Assembly (NCBI GenBank): GCA_002362105.1
Contig: DETD01000023.1
Span: 1-64,000 of the forward strand
Length of the DNA: 64,000 nt
Reading direction: 5' to 3'
DNA from: Bacteroidales bacterium UBA3297
GTDB taxonomy: Bacteria; Bacteroidota; Bacteroidia; Bacteroidales; Paludibacteraceae
Shown: piece after piece, positions 33,875 through 43,194 of the stretch
How the letters are laid out: each line of letters begins with the position of its first letter
Position numbering within the stretch: position 1 is the first letter of the stretch
Program-made: the position numbers and the translations under genes
The notes under the pieces: generated by a model
Told to the model about the DNA's origin: nothing
What the model saw: only the letters and a program-made list of their open reading frames with translations
The model's database searches: none

Positions 33875-35098
33875 ATGAAACTAAAATACCTTTGGCTTGC
33901 AGCCACAGCCACATACGCATCGGCCCAAAACGAGGCATCGTTTTCTGGAATCAGCGCCGATTCAGCCATCTCCATTATCGAAGAACAGACAGAGGACCTT
34001 TCCGACGCCAATTACACAACAGTCCGTTTAGAAGCAGTAGGCCACAGCAATGGCGACTTTTTCTTCCTGCACGACTACCCTAGCAGCCAATTCGACGGGC
34101 AAACCCTATCGTTAAATGTAAACGCTTTACAATTCACCCGCGACGCCGAGTATTTTCTACCCGAAACCAAAGGTTACACTGCGGTAGGCTTTTTTCTGAC
34201 TCCTACCTTAAAATTCCGCACCCGTAGTTGGGAATCGTTTAACGTCGAGGCAGGAGCACAGGTGCTAGGTATTGCAGGAGACGATCACCGTCTACATGTA
34301 AAACCAGTCTTCCGTATTGAATACGAGCCAAATGAATGGCTACGCCTTGTGGGCGGTACCATCTATGGCAACGTCAACCATGGTCTGTACGAGCCCATGT
34401 ACGACTTCGACCGATTTTTCTACAATAATCAGGAAGATGGTCTGCAACTGATGATTTTCAAAAACTGGGAACATTTCCGCTTCACCAGCGACACCTGGCT
34501 GAACTGGGAGAACTTCCTAGAGCCAGGCGAAGCCGAGCAAGAGAAATTCACCATAGGCAGTAGCAACCGACTTATGTTTGGTAGCGCAACGCACAAATGT
34601 TTCCAAATTCCTATCGACATTATGGGCACCCACCGTGGCGGGCAATTCAGCGCTTTACAAGATACCTGCCTGGAAACCCTCTTCAACGCCGCAACGGGTA
34701 TTGACTGGGCCATAAACACCCACTGGCGAATAACCGCTATGGCTTTCGGCTACAAGAACAACAGCAACGAGATGTACACACACTTCAAAAGCGGTTATGG
34801 CCTCTACCCTATGGCAGCCTACTATAACAAAAACTTCGCCCTATTTGGCGGGTATTGGTACGGCAACGGATATATAGGAGCGCGCGGCAGCCACTTGTTC
34901 ATGTCGGTTTCAAAATACGACCCTCTGTTCGAGCAGAAAGAGAGGAACATGATAACAGGTAAATGGTTCTACCAACACGGCATATTCGGACTAGAGGCAC
35001 AAGCCTACTACGATCTAAAAGAGAGCAAATGTGATTTTTCTTTCGGTCTGTACATGAAATTCAACAAAGATTTCGGTTTAATGAGTAGAAATCTATAA
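33875..35098 (+). CDS. putative outer-membrane beta-barrel protein
   Basis: The 407-residue protein has a signal peptide (MKLKYLWLAATATYASAQ) and then long runs of alternating aromatic/hydrophobic and polar residues typical of membrane beta strands (GYTAVGFFLTPTLKFRTRSW, HLFMSVSKYDPLFEQ, KCDFSFGLYMKFNKDFGL). No plug, TonB box or type IX sorting domain is visible. It lies upstream of the large repeat surface protein in the same direction, which could point to a linked function. Not recognisably PorP/SprF, the usual companion of such adhesins. Confidence 0.75.
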   Translation: MKLKYLWLAATATYASAQNEASFSGISADSAISIIEEQTEDLSDANYTTVRLEAVGHSNGDFFFLHDYPSSQFDGQTLSLNVNALQFTRDAEYFLPETKGYTAVGFFLTPTLKFRTRSWESFNVEAGAQVLGIAGDDHRLHVKPVFRIEYEPNEWLRLVGGTIYGNVNHGLYEPMYDFDRFFYNNQEDGLQLMIFKNWEHFRFTSDTWLNWENFLEPGEAEQEKFTIGSSNRLMFGSATHKCFQIPIDIMGTHRGGQFSALQDTCLETLFNAATGIDWAINTHWRITAMAFGYKNNSNEMYTHFKSGYGLYPMAAYYNKNFALFGGYWYGNGYIGARGSHLFMSVSKYDPLFEQKERNMITGKWFYQHGIFGLEAQAYYDLKESKCDFSFGLYMKFNKDFGLMSRNL

Positions 35099-35179
35099 AA
35101 AGCTATATTACAGTACTAAGGAACAAAAAAATTACTATATTTGCAAACTGCCAATCATTATTTGACGAATTAACACATA

Positions 35180-38100
35180 ATGCATAATAGGGTAATCGGT
35201 ACATATTTTTACACGGCATTGGCATTCTTGCTTTCTTGTCTTCTTTGGTCACAGCCCGCTATGGCTGGGACAAACGATTGTAGTACCGGTAACATTTGGA
35301 GAGGTTACCTATACAACGAAGAGAATGACGAATGGACCGAATACATGCCAGAAGATTTTTTTATCGACAGTATAGGCGCAAAATTACCAGATTACGACAC
35401 CGAAAATCCGAAACTACACCCCTACTTCACGATGAAAGACACCACCTGTTCATCTTACAATTGGAGCATAAGGTTTACAGGCTACTCACATTTGTCAAGT
35501 TGGGGCGAGACGCAAGCGATAATTGAAATCGACGTAATCGGCTTCACAAAAGATCCGTCATTAGCCCAAATCGATGGGAAGCCCCAAGCCCCCATACGCT
35601 TTCAGGTGAAAGACACATGCGACAGCAAACACAAACCCATTAAAGGATTAAAAGCAGGGCTTTCGAAATACGAGATGGGATTCGATTACCACGACGACAC
35701 CCTCTACTTCTACCGGAACGGGTACATCTACCAGAAAGAGGCCTACCACATCTGTAAAATAGTCAACCCTGCCGCCTATTGGAGCAAATTCGGTGGTTGG
35801 CTCGAAAGCATCGATTATTGGGACTATGCAAACGGAGCCGAGTACCACGAGACGTTCAACGACTGTTCAAACGTGCAGACATTCCCAGAATGCGAGCCGC
35901 AACCAGAAGTGACACTTGAAGCGTTTTTTGACTTGCCTGACTGTTCAGACAGCACACTCTATCTTTCTGCTATCTCAAACCTACTAGTAGACTTCCACTG
36001 GGAAGGTCCTAACGGATGGACGTCAGACGAGCAAAATCCAAAAATCAGCTATAAAGATGCTGCTTCCGGCAAATACCTTGTTTGGGGAAAATTAGACCCA
36101 TGTAGCGATGCGGCCTACGTCATATTGGACATCAACATTCCAAAATTAAAAAAAGACACTAATTACCAGGTATCGACATGCCACGGCGATACCGTCAGGA
36201 TTGGAGACCACTTATACACAGAGAGCGGAACTTATATCGACACCTTGAAGACGGCTGCCGGTTGCGACAGTGTTGTCTATACGGTATTAGATTTCCACTA
36301 CAAACAAAGTACATCTACCGAAACAATCTGTACTGGCAGCACATACGACTTCCATGGCAAACAACTTTCCGAGGAAGGCACTTACACCGACACTGTAAAA
36401 GTGGAAGGTTGCAACTGCGACAGTATTGTAACACTCATTCTTGAGACCTTCACAATCACCAATGAAGTATACGACACCATCTGCGAAGGACGTTCTTACG
36501 AATTTGGCAACAAATATATAGGACAAAGCGGCGACTACACCCACACCTTCAAAACGCCAAATGGTTGCGACAGTACCGTAACCCTACACCTGCACACCTA
36601 TACAATCACCAACGAGGTATACGAAACTATTTGTGAAGGAAGTGCTTATGAGTTTGGCGGCCAGCTTATAGAAAAGGCGGGCGATTATGTTCACAAATTT
36701 GAAACACCGGAAGGCTGCGACAGCACCGTAACCCTACACCTGCACACTTTCCTGATTACTAACGACGTTTACGACACCATTTGTGAAGGAAGCACTTATG
36801 AGTTCGGTGACCTAGTTATAGAAAAGGCTGGTGACTACGTCCACAAGTTCAAGACCCCAGACGGATGCGACAGCGTGGTCACATTACACCTGACCACCTA
36901 CTTGATTACCAGCGAGGTGCACGAAACCATTTGCGAAGGGGGCACCTACCTGTTCGGTGACCAAATTTTAGATAAAGCGGGTGACTACGTCCGCAAGATA
37001 AAGACCGCAGAAGGGTGCGACAGCGTGGTAACGCTGCACCTGCACACCTACCTGATTACCAACGACGTATACGACACCATTTGCGAGGGACGCACCTACG
37101 AGTTTGGCGACCTTACAATAGAAAAGGCAGGTAAATACACCTACACGTTCAAGACACCGGAAGGTTGCGACAGCACCGTGACCCTGCATTTGAGCACCTA
37201 TAAAATTACCGGTGTGGCATACGACACCATTTGTGAGGGAAGCACCTATGAATTTGGCGACCTTACAATAGAAAAAGCAGGTAAATACACTTACACATTC
37301 AAGACGCCGGAAGGTTGCGACAGCACCGTGACCCTGCATTTGAGCACCTATGCGATAAAGAACACCGACACCGTAACCATCTGTAAGGGCAGTTCCTACC
37401 TGTTCGGAGACACACTACTCAGCAAAGCCGGTGTATACGTACGCAAGTTCAAGACTCCAGACGGATGCGACAGCACCGTAACCCTGCGTTTGAACGTCGA
37501 GGAAATACATTCGATTGAGACAGAAAGCATCTGCGAAGGAAGTACGTACTTGTTCGGAGACACGCTACTCAGCAAAGCCGGCAACTACAAGCGAACCTTC
37601 AAAACACCAGACGGATGCGATAGCACCGTCTATCTACGCCTAACCACCTATACCATAAGTGCCACCATATACGACACCATCTGTAAAGGTCAGGAATACC
37701 ATTTTAACGATACAATCTGTACAAAATCTGGAACATACAAATACGTTAGCAAAACAGCCGGCGGATGCGACAGTACCACCATATTACGCCTAACCGTAAC
37801 CAGGCCTGGAGCACCAACCGTCATACCGATTACCGTCTGCAAGGGCGACAGTCTGATGTATAACGGGCACATTTTCAATAAGCTCGGCACCTTCCGCGAC
37901 ACACTGTCAGACAGGGCAGGTTGCGACAGCATCATCGTTTATAAGGTTGATTACGGCTACCAGCACGACACCTCCTTCGTATACCGCACTTGTGCCGACA
38001 ACCCTATCCAGGTGATAAACGGAGAATGGATAAACAAAGACACAAGTTTCACCACCCTGATGGAATTTGACAACTACGAGTGCAAGGTAAAGACCCGCAT

Positions 38101-38833
38101 TGTTGTATTTGCAGCGCCAAGCGTACATTCAGACGACACAACATTCCACCTTTGTGGAAAGCATCAGTTGCGCGTCCACCTCGACTCTTTTCCAATGACG
38201 AAGTTCCAATGGGAGCCAGTTACAGGCGTGGCTTGTCCTACCTGTAGCAACACCGATGTTTCTTTCACAGGCGACGCAGCAAGTTACCGGGTTATGTTAA
38301 ACAACGGCTACTGCCAAGATACCATAAATGTAGAGATTGAGACAACACCAAATCCGATTATAATAGCCGCAGGAGTAAACCAAGAAGGGGAAAACCTTGT
38401 CGTGCTAGTAAAAGACGGAACAGAACCATACTATTACCAGATTGACAGTTTAGGCGACTGGCACAACAACAGCACCGACTTCGAGAAGCTAGATATAGGA
38501 GTGCACACGGCGTATGTAAAAGACGACAAAGGCTGCATTGCGAAAAAACGCTTCAGTTACTATGTGCCTGTCATTCCAGCCAAAGTAATGACTGATAACG
38601 GAGACGGCATTCGAGACAGATGGGAGATTAAGAACCTTGAGCTCTACAACGAATACACCGTCGAGATATACAACCGTTGGGGAAAGAGATTGAAATACTA
38701 CCACAACAACTACGATGGTTGGGACGGCACCTACAACGGGCACAAAATGCCGTCGACCGATTACTGGTACAGAATAGTAGTACAATTGAATGACCAAGAA
38801 ATAACAGGGCACTTCACATTAATACGTTTTTAG
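35180..38833 (+). CDS. large repeat surface protein with type B type IX sorting domain
   Basis: The 1217-residue protein has a signal peptide (to about residue 30), a unique N-terminal region (to about 330), about twelve tandem repeats of 50 residues, an Ig-like/PKD-like segment, and a C-terminal CHU_C domain (DNGDGIRDRWEIKNLELYNE, VEIYNRWGKRLKYYHNNYDG, YWYRIVVQLND), the type B sorting signal for the type IX secretion system. Each repeat carries TICEG...Y.FG near its start and GCDSTVTLHL near its end, with two Cys that could form a disulfide. A TATATTTG box lies at 35136-35143. Probably an adhesin or a surface component; it sits directly upstream of a GH9 gene. Confidence 0.9.
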   Translation: MHNRVIGTYFYTALAFLLSCLLWSQPAMAGTNDCSTGNIWRGYLYNEENDEWTEYMPEDFFIDSIGAKLPDYDTENPKLHPYFTMKDTTCSSYNWSIRFTGYSHLSSWGETQAIIEIDVIGFTKDPSLAQIDGKPQAPIRFQVKDTCDSKHKPIKGLKAGLSKYEMGFDYHDDTLYFYRNGYIYQKEAYHICKIVNPAAYWSKFGGWLESIDYWDYANGAEYHETFNDCSNVQTFPECEPQPEVTLEAFFDLPDCSDSTLYLSAISNLLVDFHWEGPNGWTSDEQNPKISYKDAASGKYLVWGKLDPCSDAAYVILDINIPKLKKDTNYQVSTCHGDTVRIGDHLYTESGTYIDTLKTAAGCDSVVYTVLDFHYKQSTSTETICTGSTYDFHGKQLSEEGTYTDTVKVEGCNCDSIVTLILETFTITNEVYDTICEGRSYEFGNKYIGQSGDYTHTFKTPNGCDSTVTLHLHTYTITNEVYETICEGSAYEFGGQLIEKAGDYVHKFETPEGCDSTVTLHLHTFLITNDVYDTICEGSTYEFGDLVIEKAGDYVHKFKTPDGCDSVVTLHLTTYLITSEVHETICEGGTYLFGDQILDKAGDYVRKIKTAEGCDSVVTLHLHTYLITNDVYDTICEGRTYEFGDLTIEKAGKYTYTFKTPEGCDSTVTLHLSTYKITGVAYDTICEGSTYEFGDLTIEKAGKYTYTFKTPEGCDSTVTLHLSTYAIKNTDTVTICKGSSYLFGDTLLSKAGVYVRKFKTPDGCDSTVTLRLNVEEIHSIETESICEGSTYLFGDTLLSKAGNYKRTFKTPDGCDSTVYLRLTTYTISATIYDTICKGQEYHFNDTICTKSGTYKYVSKTAGGCDSTTILRLTVTRPGAPTVIPITVCKGDSLMYNGHIFNKLGTFRDTLSDRAGCDSIIVYKVDYGYQHDTSFVYRTCADNPIQVINGEWINKDTSFTTLMEFDNYECKVKTRIVVFAAPSVHSDDTTFHLCGKHQLRVHLDSFPMTKFQWEPVTGVACPTCSNTDVSFTGDAASYRVMLNNGYCQDTINVEIETTPNPIIIAAGVNQEGENLVVLVKDGTEPYYYQIDSLGDWHNNSTDFEKLDIGVHTAYVKDDKGCIAKKRFSYYVPVIPAKVMTDNGDGIRDRWEIKNLELYNEYTVEIYNRWGKRLKYYHNNYDGWDGTYNGHKMPSTDYWYRIVVQLNDQEITGHFTLIRF
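36168..37965 (+). repeat. about twelve tandem 150-bp coding repeats
   Basis: In-frame repeats of about 50 codons. Units 7 and 8 (about 37066-37365) are almost identical at the DNA level, with only a few synonymous changes over more than 100 nt, while outer units are diverged. This pattern suggests recent expansion or gene conversion in the middle of the array. Confidence 0.85.
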
Positions 38834-38921
38834 AAGACAAGTTCTTACTCGCATAAAAATTATGCGTATATTTGGGCTGATTGAACCAATAACGAAGGAA
38901 CATACTAATAGGGATAATATT

Positions 38922-41840
38922 ATGAGAGACACTTACAAACTTATTACAAGTGTGCTTTTTCTCTCTTCTTTAGGAGCTACTGCCTCCGCACAAGTATTTG
39001 AGAAGGAGCAATACCAAAAGGCACTGTGGATGACAGCACGCTTCTACGGCGCACAGCGCTCCGGGAACGGCCATAGTTGGCTGATTGCCGAACATGAGCC
39101 GACAAAAGCGACTTCGGATATATCGCAATACCTGGGAAATTTTGTAAAGGGACAGGACTTTGTGAAAGACGCCGACGGCGACTACGACCTGACAGGTGGC
39201 TGGTTCGACTGTGGCGACCATGTAAAATTCGGCCAGACCGAATTCTACTCAGGCTATATGCTCGCTTTGGGTTATAGCGAGTTTCCAGCCGGTTACGACG
39301 ACTACTATTCACAAAACTACGAAGGCTACATTGCGGCCAGCGACTACACGTGGGAGGGAAAAGCAGGAAAGCCCAACGGCATACCCGACATTCTCGACGA
39401 ATTGAAATACGCAACGGACTACTTCATGAAATGTGTCCGTAACGACAAAACCTTCTATTACCAGGTGGGCGACGGCGACACCGACCACAATGTGTGGTGC
39501 ACCTCTTCGGTAAAAGCCACATTGCCAAGAAGCCAAGGTGGGGAACGGGAAGGTTCGCGTCCCGTGAAAAAAGCTGAAGGTGGTACCACCTCTATGACCT
39601 CCCTTTGCGGTGCGGCCTTAGCCTCGATGGCCCGTTCTTACAAGCCATTCGACCCTGAATATGCGAAGCAATGTCTAGAAAAGGCTAAAGTAGCGTACGA
39701 CTATGTAGACAAAACAGCAAAGAGCAATGCCGATGGTGGAGGTTACTATCCGGCAAAGGATAAATACGAGCCCGACATTGTCATCCTCTGTATGGAACTT
39801 TACAGAACCACTGGCGACGAGACCTATTTGACTGAAGCAAAAAAGCATGCGGGTTGGATGAAAGAGGAAGCTGACTACAACCACAATTTCTCGCTCTGTT
39901 ACAACAACACCGAGGACCTCGCCTGCTACCTGATGGCCATGTATGGCAGCGGAACAGAACAAAGCAACGCCAAGACTGCCCTTTCGTTTCTGGCCAACCT
40001 GTATCTGCCAACCAGCGGACACCTTATGAACGTAAAGAACGACGGATGGGGAATACTCCGTTTTCCTGCTAACCAGTCGTTCGTAAGAGGTCTGTATGCC
40101 AAAATGAACGACGATCTCACAAAAGTAGACCCTTACGCACTTGCCTCCATTGAATACATCATGGGAAGCAACGGGAATAAATTCTCTTACATCGTTGGAT
40201 TTGGAGAAAATTACCCACACTACCCACACCACCGCAACTTCTACGGTTTGGACAACAATAGCGAAGCCAACCTTTCTACCCAAGAGAAGTTCATGCAGTT
40301 AGGCTATATGGTGGGCGGCTCGTTGAACAATGGAGAATACATCGACGACGAAAAGAAATACACTTACTCTGAAGGCGGCATCGACTACAATGCTGGGTTG
40401 GTAAGCGCACTGGGCTACATCAATTCCATCATCAACACCGTCAACACCAACAAATTTGGCCATCCCACACCTGAATTGGGAGACGACAAGAGCATTTGCG
40501 GCCTAGACGCCATCACCCTCGACAGTAAAGTTGCCGCCGATGGTAAAAAGACTTTCACTTGGTTGCTCGATGGTACCCAAGTGGAAAAAAGTACCAGCGC
40601 AAGCAGCTACAAGGCAACAAAGGCTGGCAACTATACCTGTGTAATAGACTCAGCTGGCGAATGGCAGACAGAAGGCAGCGTGACAATTTTGGCAGAGCTA
40701 CCAACACCAAAACTCGCTGAAAACATCACTCTTTGCGACCCCGCATTCTACGAACTTGACGCAAGCGTGGATGCAAACGTCACCTACAAGTGGAGCAAAG
40801 ACGATGAAATCATTGCCAATGAGACAAGCAGTAAGCTTACCGTACGCCAAGGCGGTGAATACGCCGTTATCTTGTCGGCAGCAGGCTGTAGCAGCAAGAA
40901 GGCGACAAGTATTGTCACCTCCAAACTTCCGATAGTTTCAGATGCAATCTCGTCTGCCGACGGCACAGTCGTGCTGAAGGTGGAAAACGAGGGGGAATAT
41001 GAGTGGTACGATGCCGCAACAGACGGAAAACTGTTAGCTTCGGGTAGCACCTACACCACAAAGATTGGAAAGAGCACCACTTTCTATGTGCAAAACGCTG
41101 GCAGTTCTTCCTTTGTGGCAGGTCCGGAAAGAACCAGCTTCACCAGTACCATTGTGAACTGGGGAGAAGTGAGCGCAACCTTCACCGTAAAAAAACCGTT
41201 GCAAATTAAGGGTTTTGACATATGCATCGAAACAGTCTACACCCCAGGTGTTCAAACCGTCACCTTTACACTTGACGGAGACGCAAAAGGGACATTTGTG
41301 TCAGAATCTGTAGAAATTTCCAAAACCGGATGGTATACCATAACGCTGAGCGAACCCATCTCGCTTGAGCCCGGCAAGTATCAAATTTCAGCAAAGCCAA
41401 GTAGCAGCAGCATAGGATTCTTCGAGAAGGGGGCACAATACAGCACCTACCAGAATATGGGCGACGCCATTGAGATAACGGGAGCCACCAATGGTCAGGC
41501 AAGCAATGGCGCAATGACCGCATTGGCAAACTGGCAGATTGTGGCCGGCAGCGGTTGCGGAAGGGCTATAGTAAATGCCATCTACAATCCGTATTCAGGC
41601 ACAGAAGCCCTCAGCAACAACAGTTGCAAACTGTTCCCTAATCCAACAAAAGACGAGTTGAACATTGACCTTGCGGAGCAAGGAACAGCAAAAGTGCAGA
41701 TTCTGAATGCTGCCGGACAGGTAATAAAGACAACCGTACTCAATGGTCCAGTAAACGTGTCTACTCTTGCCAAAGGCATATACACCGTGCGTGTATTAGC
41801 CAGCGATGGGGTTTACATGAACCAGTTCATCAAAGAATAA
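38922..41840 (+). CDS. GH9 cellulase with Ig-like domains and type IX sorting domain
   Basis: From ATG 38922 (972 residues) there is a signal peptide (to ASAQ), a GH9 catalytic domain (about residues 25-510), two Ig-like domains, a beta-sandwich region, and a C-terminal type A sorting domain (CKLFPNPTKDELNIDL ... KGIYTVRVLA). The catalytic base pair is in WFDCGDHVKF (Asp96, Asp99), the substrate His/Arg in PHHRNFYG, and the acid Glu in SEGGIDYNAGLV. It should cut cellulose or other beta-1,4-glucans at the cell surface. An open frame from 38862 contains a TATATTTG promoter box (38867-38874), so the later start is chosen. Confidence 0.93.
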   Translation: MRDTYKLITSVLFLSSLGATASAQVFEKEQYQKALWMTARFYGAQRSGNGHSWLIAEHEPTKATSDISQYLGNFVKGQDFVKDADGDYDLTGGWFDCGDHVKFGQTEFYSGYMLALGYSEFPAGYDDYYSQNYEGYIAASDYTWEGKAGKPNGIPDILDELKYATDYFMKCVRNDKTFYYQVGDGDTDHNVWCTSSVKATLPRSQGGEREGSRPVKKAEGGTTSMTSLCGAALASMARSYKPFDPEYAKQCLEKAKVAYDYVDKTAKSNADGGGYYPAKDKYEPDIVILCMELYRTTGDETYLTEAKKHAGWMKEEADYNHNFSLCYNNTEDLACYLMAMYGSGTEQSNAKTALSFLANLYLPTSGHLMNVKNDGWGILRFPANQSFVRGLYAKMNDDLTKVDPYALASIEYIMGSNGNKFSYIVGFGENYPHYPHHRNFYGLDNNSEANLSTQEKFMQLGYMVGGSLNNGEYIDDEKKYTYSEGGIDYNAGLVSALGYINSIINTVNTNKFGHPTPELGDDKSICGLDAITLDSKVAADGKKTFTWLLDGTQVEKSTSASSYKATKAGNYTCVIDSAGEWQTEGSVTILAELPTPKLAENITLCDPAFYELDASVDANVTYKWSKDDEIIANETSSKLTVRQGGEYAVILSAAGCSSKKATSIVTSKLPIVSDAISSADGTVVLKVENEGEYEWYDAATDGKLLASGSTYTTKIGKSTTFYVQNAGSSSFVAGPERTSFTSTIVNWGEVSATFTVKKPLQIKGFDICIETVYTPGVQTVTFTLDGDAKGTFVSESVEISKTGWYTITLSEPISLEPGKYQISAKPSSSSIGFFEKGAQYSTYQNMGDAIEITGATNGQASNGAMTALANWQIVAGSGCGRAIVNAIYNPYSGTEALSNNSCKLFPNPTKDELNIDLAEQGTAKVQILNAAGQVIKTTVLNGPVNVSTLAKGIYTVRVLASDGVYMNQFIKE

Positions 41841-41867
41841 GAGCAGAAACAGACCATACTTCTAAAA

Positions 41868-41898
41868 AACAGGCAGAGAATTCTGCCTGTTTTTTTTG
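41868..41898 (+). terminator. terminator after the first GH9 gene
   Basis: AACAGGCAGA and TCTGCCTGTT with a GAAT loop, then a run of T. Confidence 0.85.
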
Positions 41899-41977
41899 TT
41901 AACCCATTGAAATAGTTGTAAGCACACAACAAGTAAAAAAAATCGTCATTTTAGAATGTTAAAAGATTGTCTCTCAA

Positions 41978-42008
41978 TTGGATTTTACGGAAAAAAAAGA
42001 TAAATTTG
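41978..42008 (+). promoter_or_regulatory. promoter of the SUMF1-like gene
   Basis: TTG (41978-41980), 20 nt, TAAATTTG (42001-42008); the start near 42014 supports the ATG at 42032 over the earlier frame-open ATG at 41978. Confidence 0.6.
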
Positions 42009-42031
42009 TAAATACTGATAACTTAAACAAT

Positions 42032-42853
42032 ATGAAAAAAGTCTCAATTCTACCCATAGCCGCACTAATCGCACTATCTGGATGCAACAATTCCACGCCT
42101 CCAAAAGTAACGACCTACCAAGTTAATGGTTTCTTTTTCAAGATGATTGACGTTAACGGAGGTAAATTCAAAATGGGAGCGCAAGCAACAGACCCAGAGA
42201 AAGACAATTTCGACACACTGGCATACGATTACGAAGGGCCAGTGCACAAAGTCGTATTAGGCGACTTCAGTATGGGAGAGACCGAGGTAACGCAAGGTCT
42301 ATGGAAAGCGGTCATGAAAGACAGCAGTCATTTTAACAGCGAGAACGGTTTAGGCGACAATATGCCCGTCTATTTTATATCGTTCAACGAAGCGCTCCAA
42401 TTTATTTCGGCATTGAACGACAGTCTGCACGCCAGCAAACAGCTGACAGAAGACAAAAATGTCTCACTCCCGACAGAGGCCCAATGGGAATATGCCGCAA
42501 GGGGCGGAAACCTCGGAAACAACTACAAGCACTCGGGTAGCGACGACGTAGAGGAAGTCGGCTGGTACGAAGAGAACTCAGACGACAAACTGCACGCAGT
42601 AATGCTAAAGAAACCGAACGAGCTGGGTATATACGACCTGAGCGGAAATGTTTGGGAATGGTGTAGCGACTTCAAGGGAGATTATCCTGCTTGCAAGCAA
42701 AAAGACCCAACCGGTCCTGAAAAGGGTTCGCTACACGTGCTTCGCGGTGGTGGTTACGGATACGACCTGCATGGTTGCCGAAACACTTGCAGAGGCTACA
42801 ACGTAGCAAACTATAAAGACCGCAATCTGGGATTCAGAATCGTGATTAAATAA
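42032..42853 (+). CDS. SUMF1/FGE-fold lipoprotein
   Basis: The 273-residue protein has a lipoprotein signal (ALIALSGCNN, Cys near residue 16) and the formylglycine-generating-enzyme-like fold: GGKFKMGAQATDPEKDNFDT, FSMGETEVTQGLWKAVM, SLPTEAQWEYAARGG, DLSGNVWEWCSDF and LRGGGYGYDLHGCRNTCRGY. Most such exported Bacteroidales proteins are not true sulfatase activators; many are binding or structural proteins, some within gliding or type IX systems (GldK-like). Lying between two GH9 genes, it may act in cellulose use, which is inference. Confidence 0.85.
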   Translation: MKKVSILPIAALIALSGCNNSTPPKVTTYQVNGFFFKMIDVNGGKFKMGAQATDPEKDNFDTLAYDYEGPVHKVVLGDFSMGETEVTQGLWKAVMKDSSHFNSENGLGDNMPVYFISFNEALQFISALNDSLHASKQLTEDKNVSLPTEAQWEYAARGGNLGNNYKHSGSDDVEEVGWYEENSDDKLHAVMLKKPNELGIYDLSGNVWEWCSDFKGDYPACKQKDPTGPEKGSLHVLRGGGYGYDLHGCRNTCRGYNVANYKDRNLGFRIVIK

Positions 42854-42879
42854 ACAAATAATAGAACTTCCATCAACAA

Positions 42880-42910
42880 AAAAGACAACGCTCAACGCGC
42901 TGTCTTTTTT
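42880..42910 (+). terminator. terminator after the SUMF1-like gene
   Basis: AAAGACA and TGTCTTT arms with an inner CGC/GCG pair, followed by TTTTTT. The next 240 nt to the box at 43153 hold no gene I can support. Confidence 0.75.
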
Positions 42911-43194
42911 CATTTAACACACAATTCTGTCTAGGTTAAAAATAATGTAGTTATGTTGTTTCTAGTTTGCTTTACACATTGCAAAGATATATGCTAATAG
43001 GGAAAACGCGGTAAAAATTAGTATCAATCAGGGGGCAAAAAAATATCAAATCGAATGTTACCTTTTTCCACAAAAAGCACCTAAAAAATTGTTATACAGT
43101 AAATTTTCAAAAAAATAATCTCAAAAAAGTATACAACTTTACAATAAAGAATTACTTTTGCATATGCTTTACATTTTATCATTACACATTATTT

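Noticed and set aside
33875..35098. PorP/SprF-type partner of the downstream adhesin.
   Set aside because: The gene order fits, but the protein is longer than that family and lacks its N-terminal pattern, so only a generic barrel call is made.
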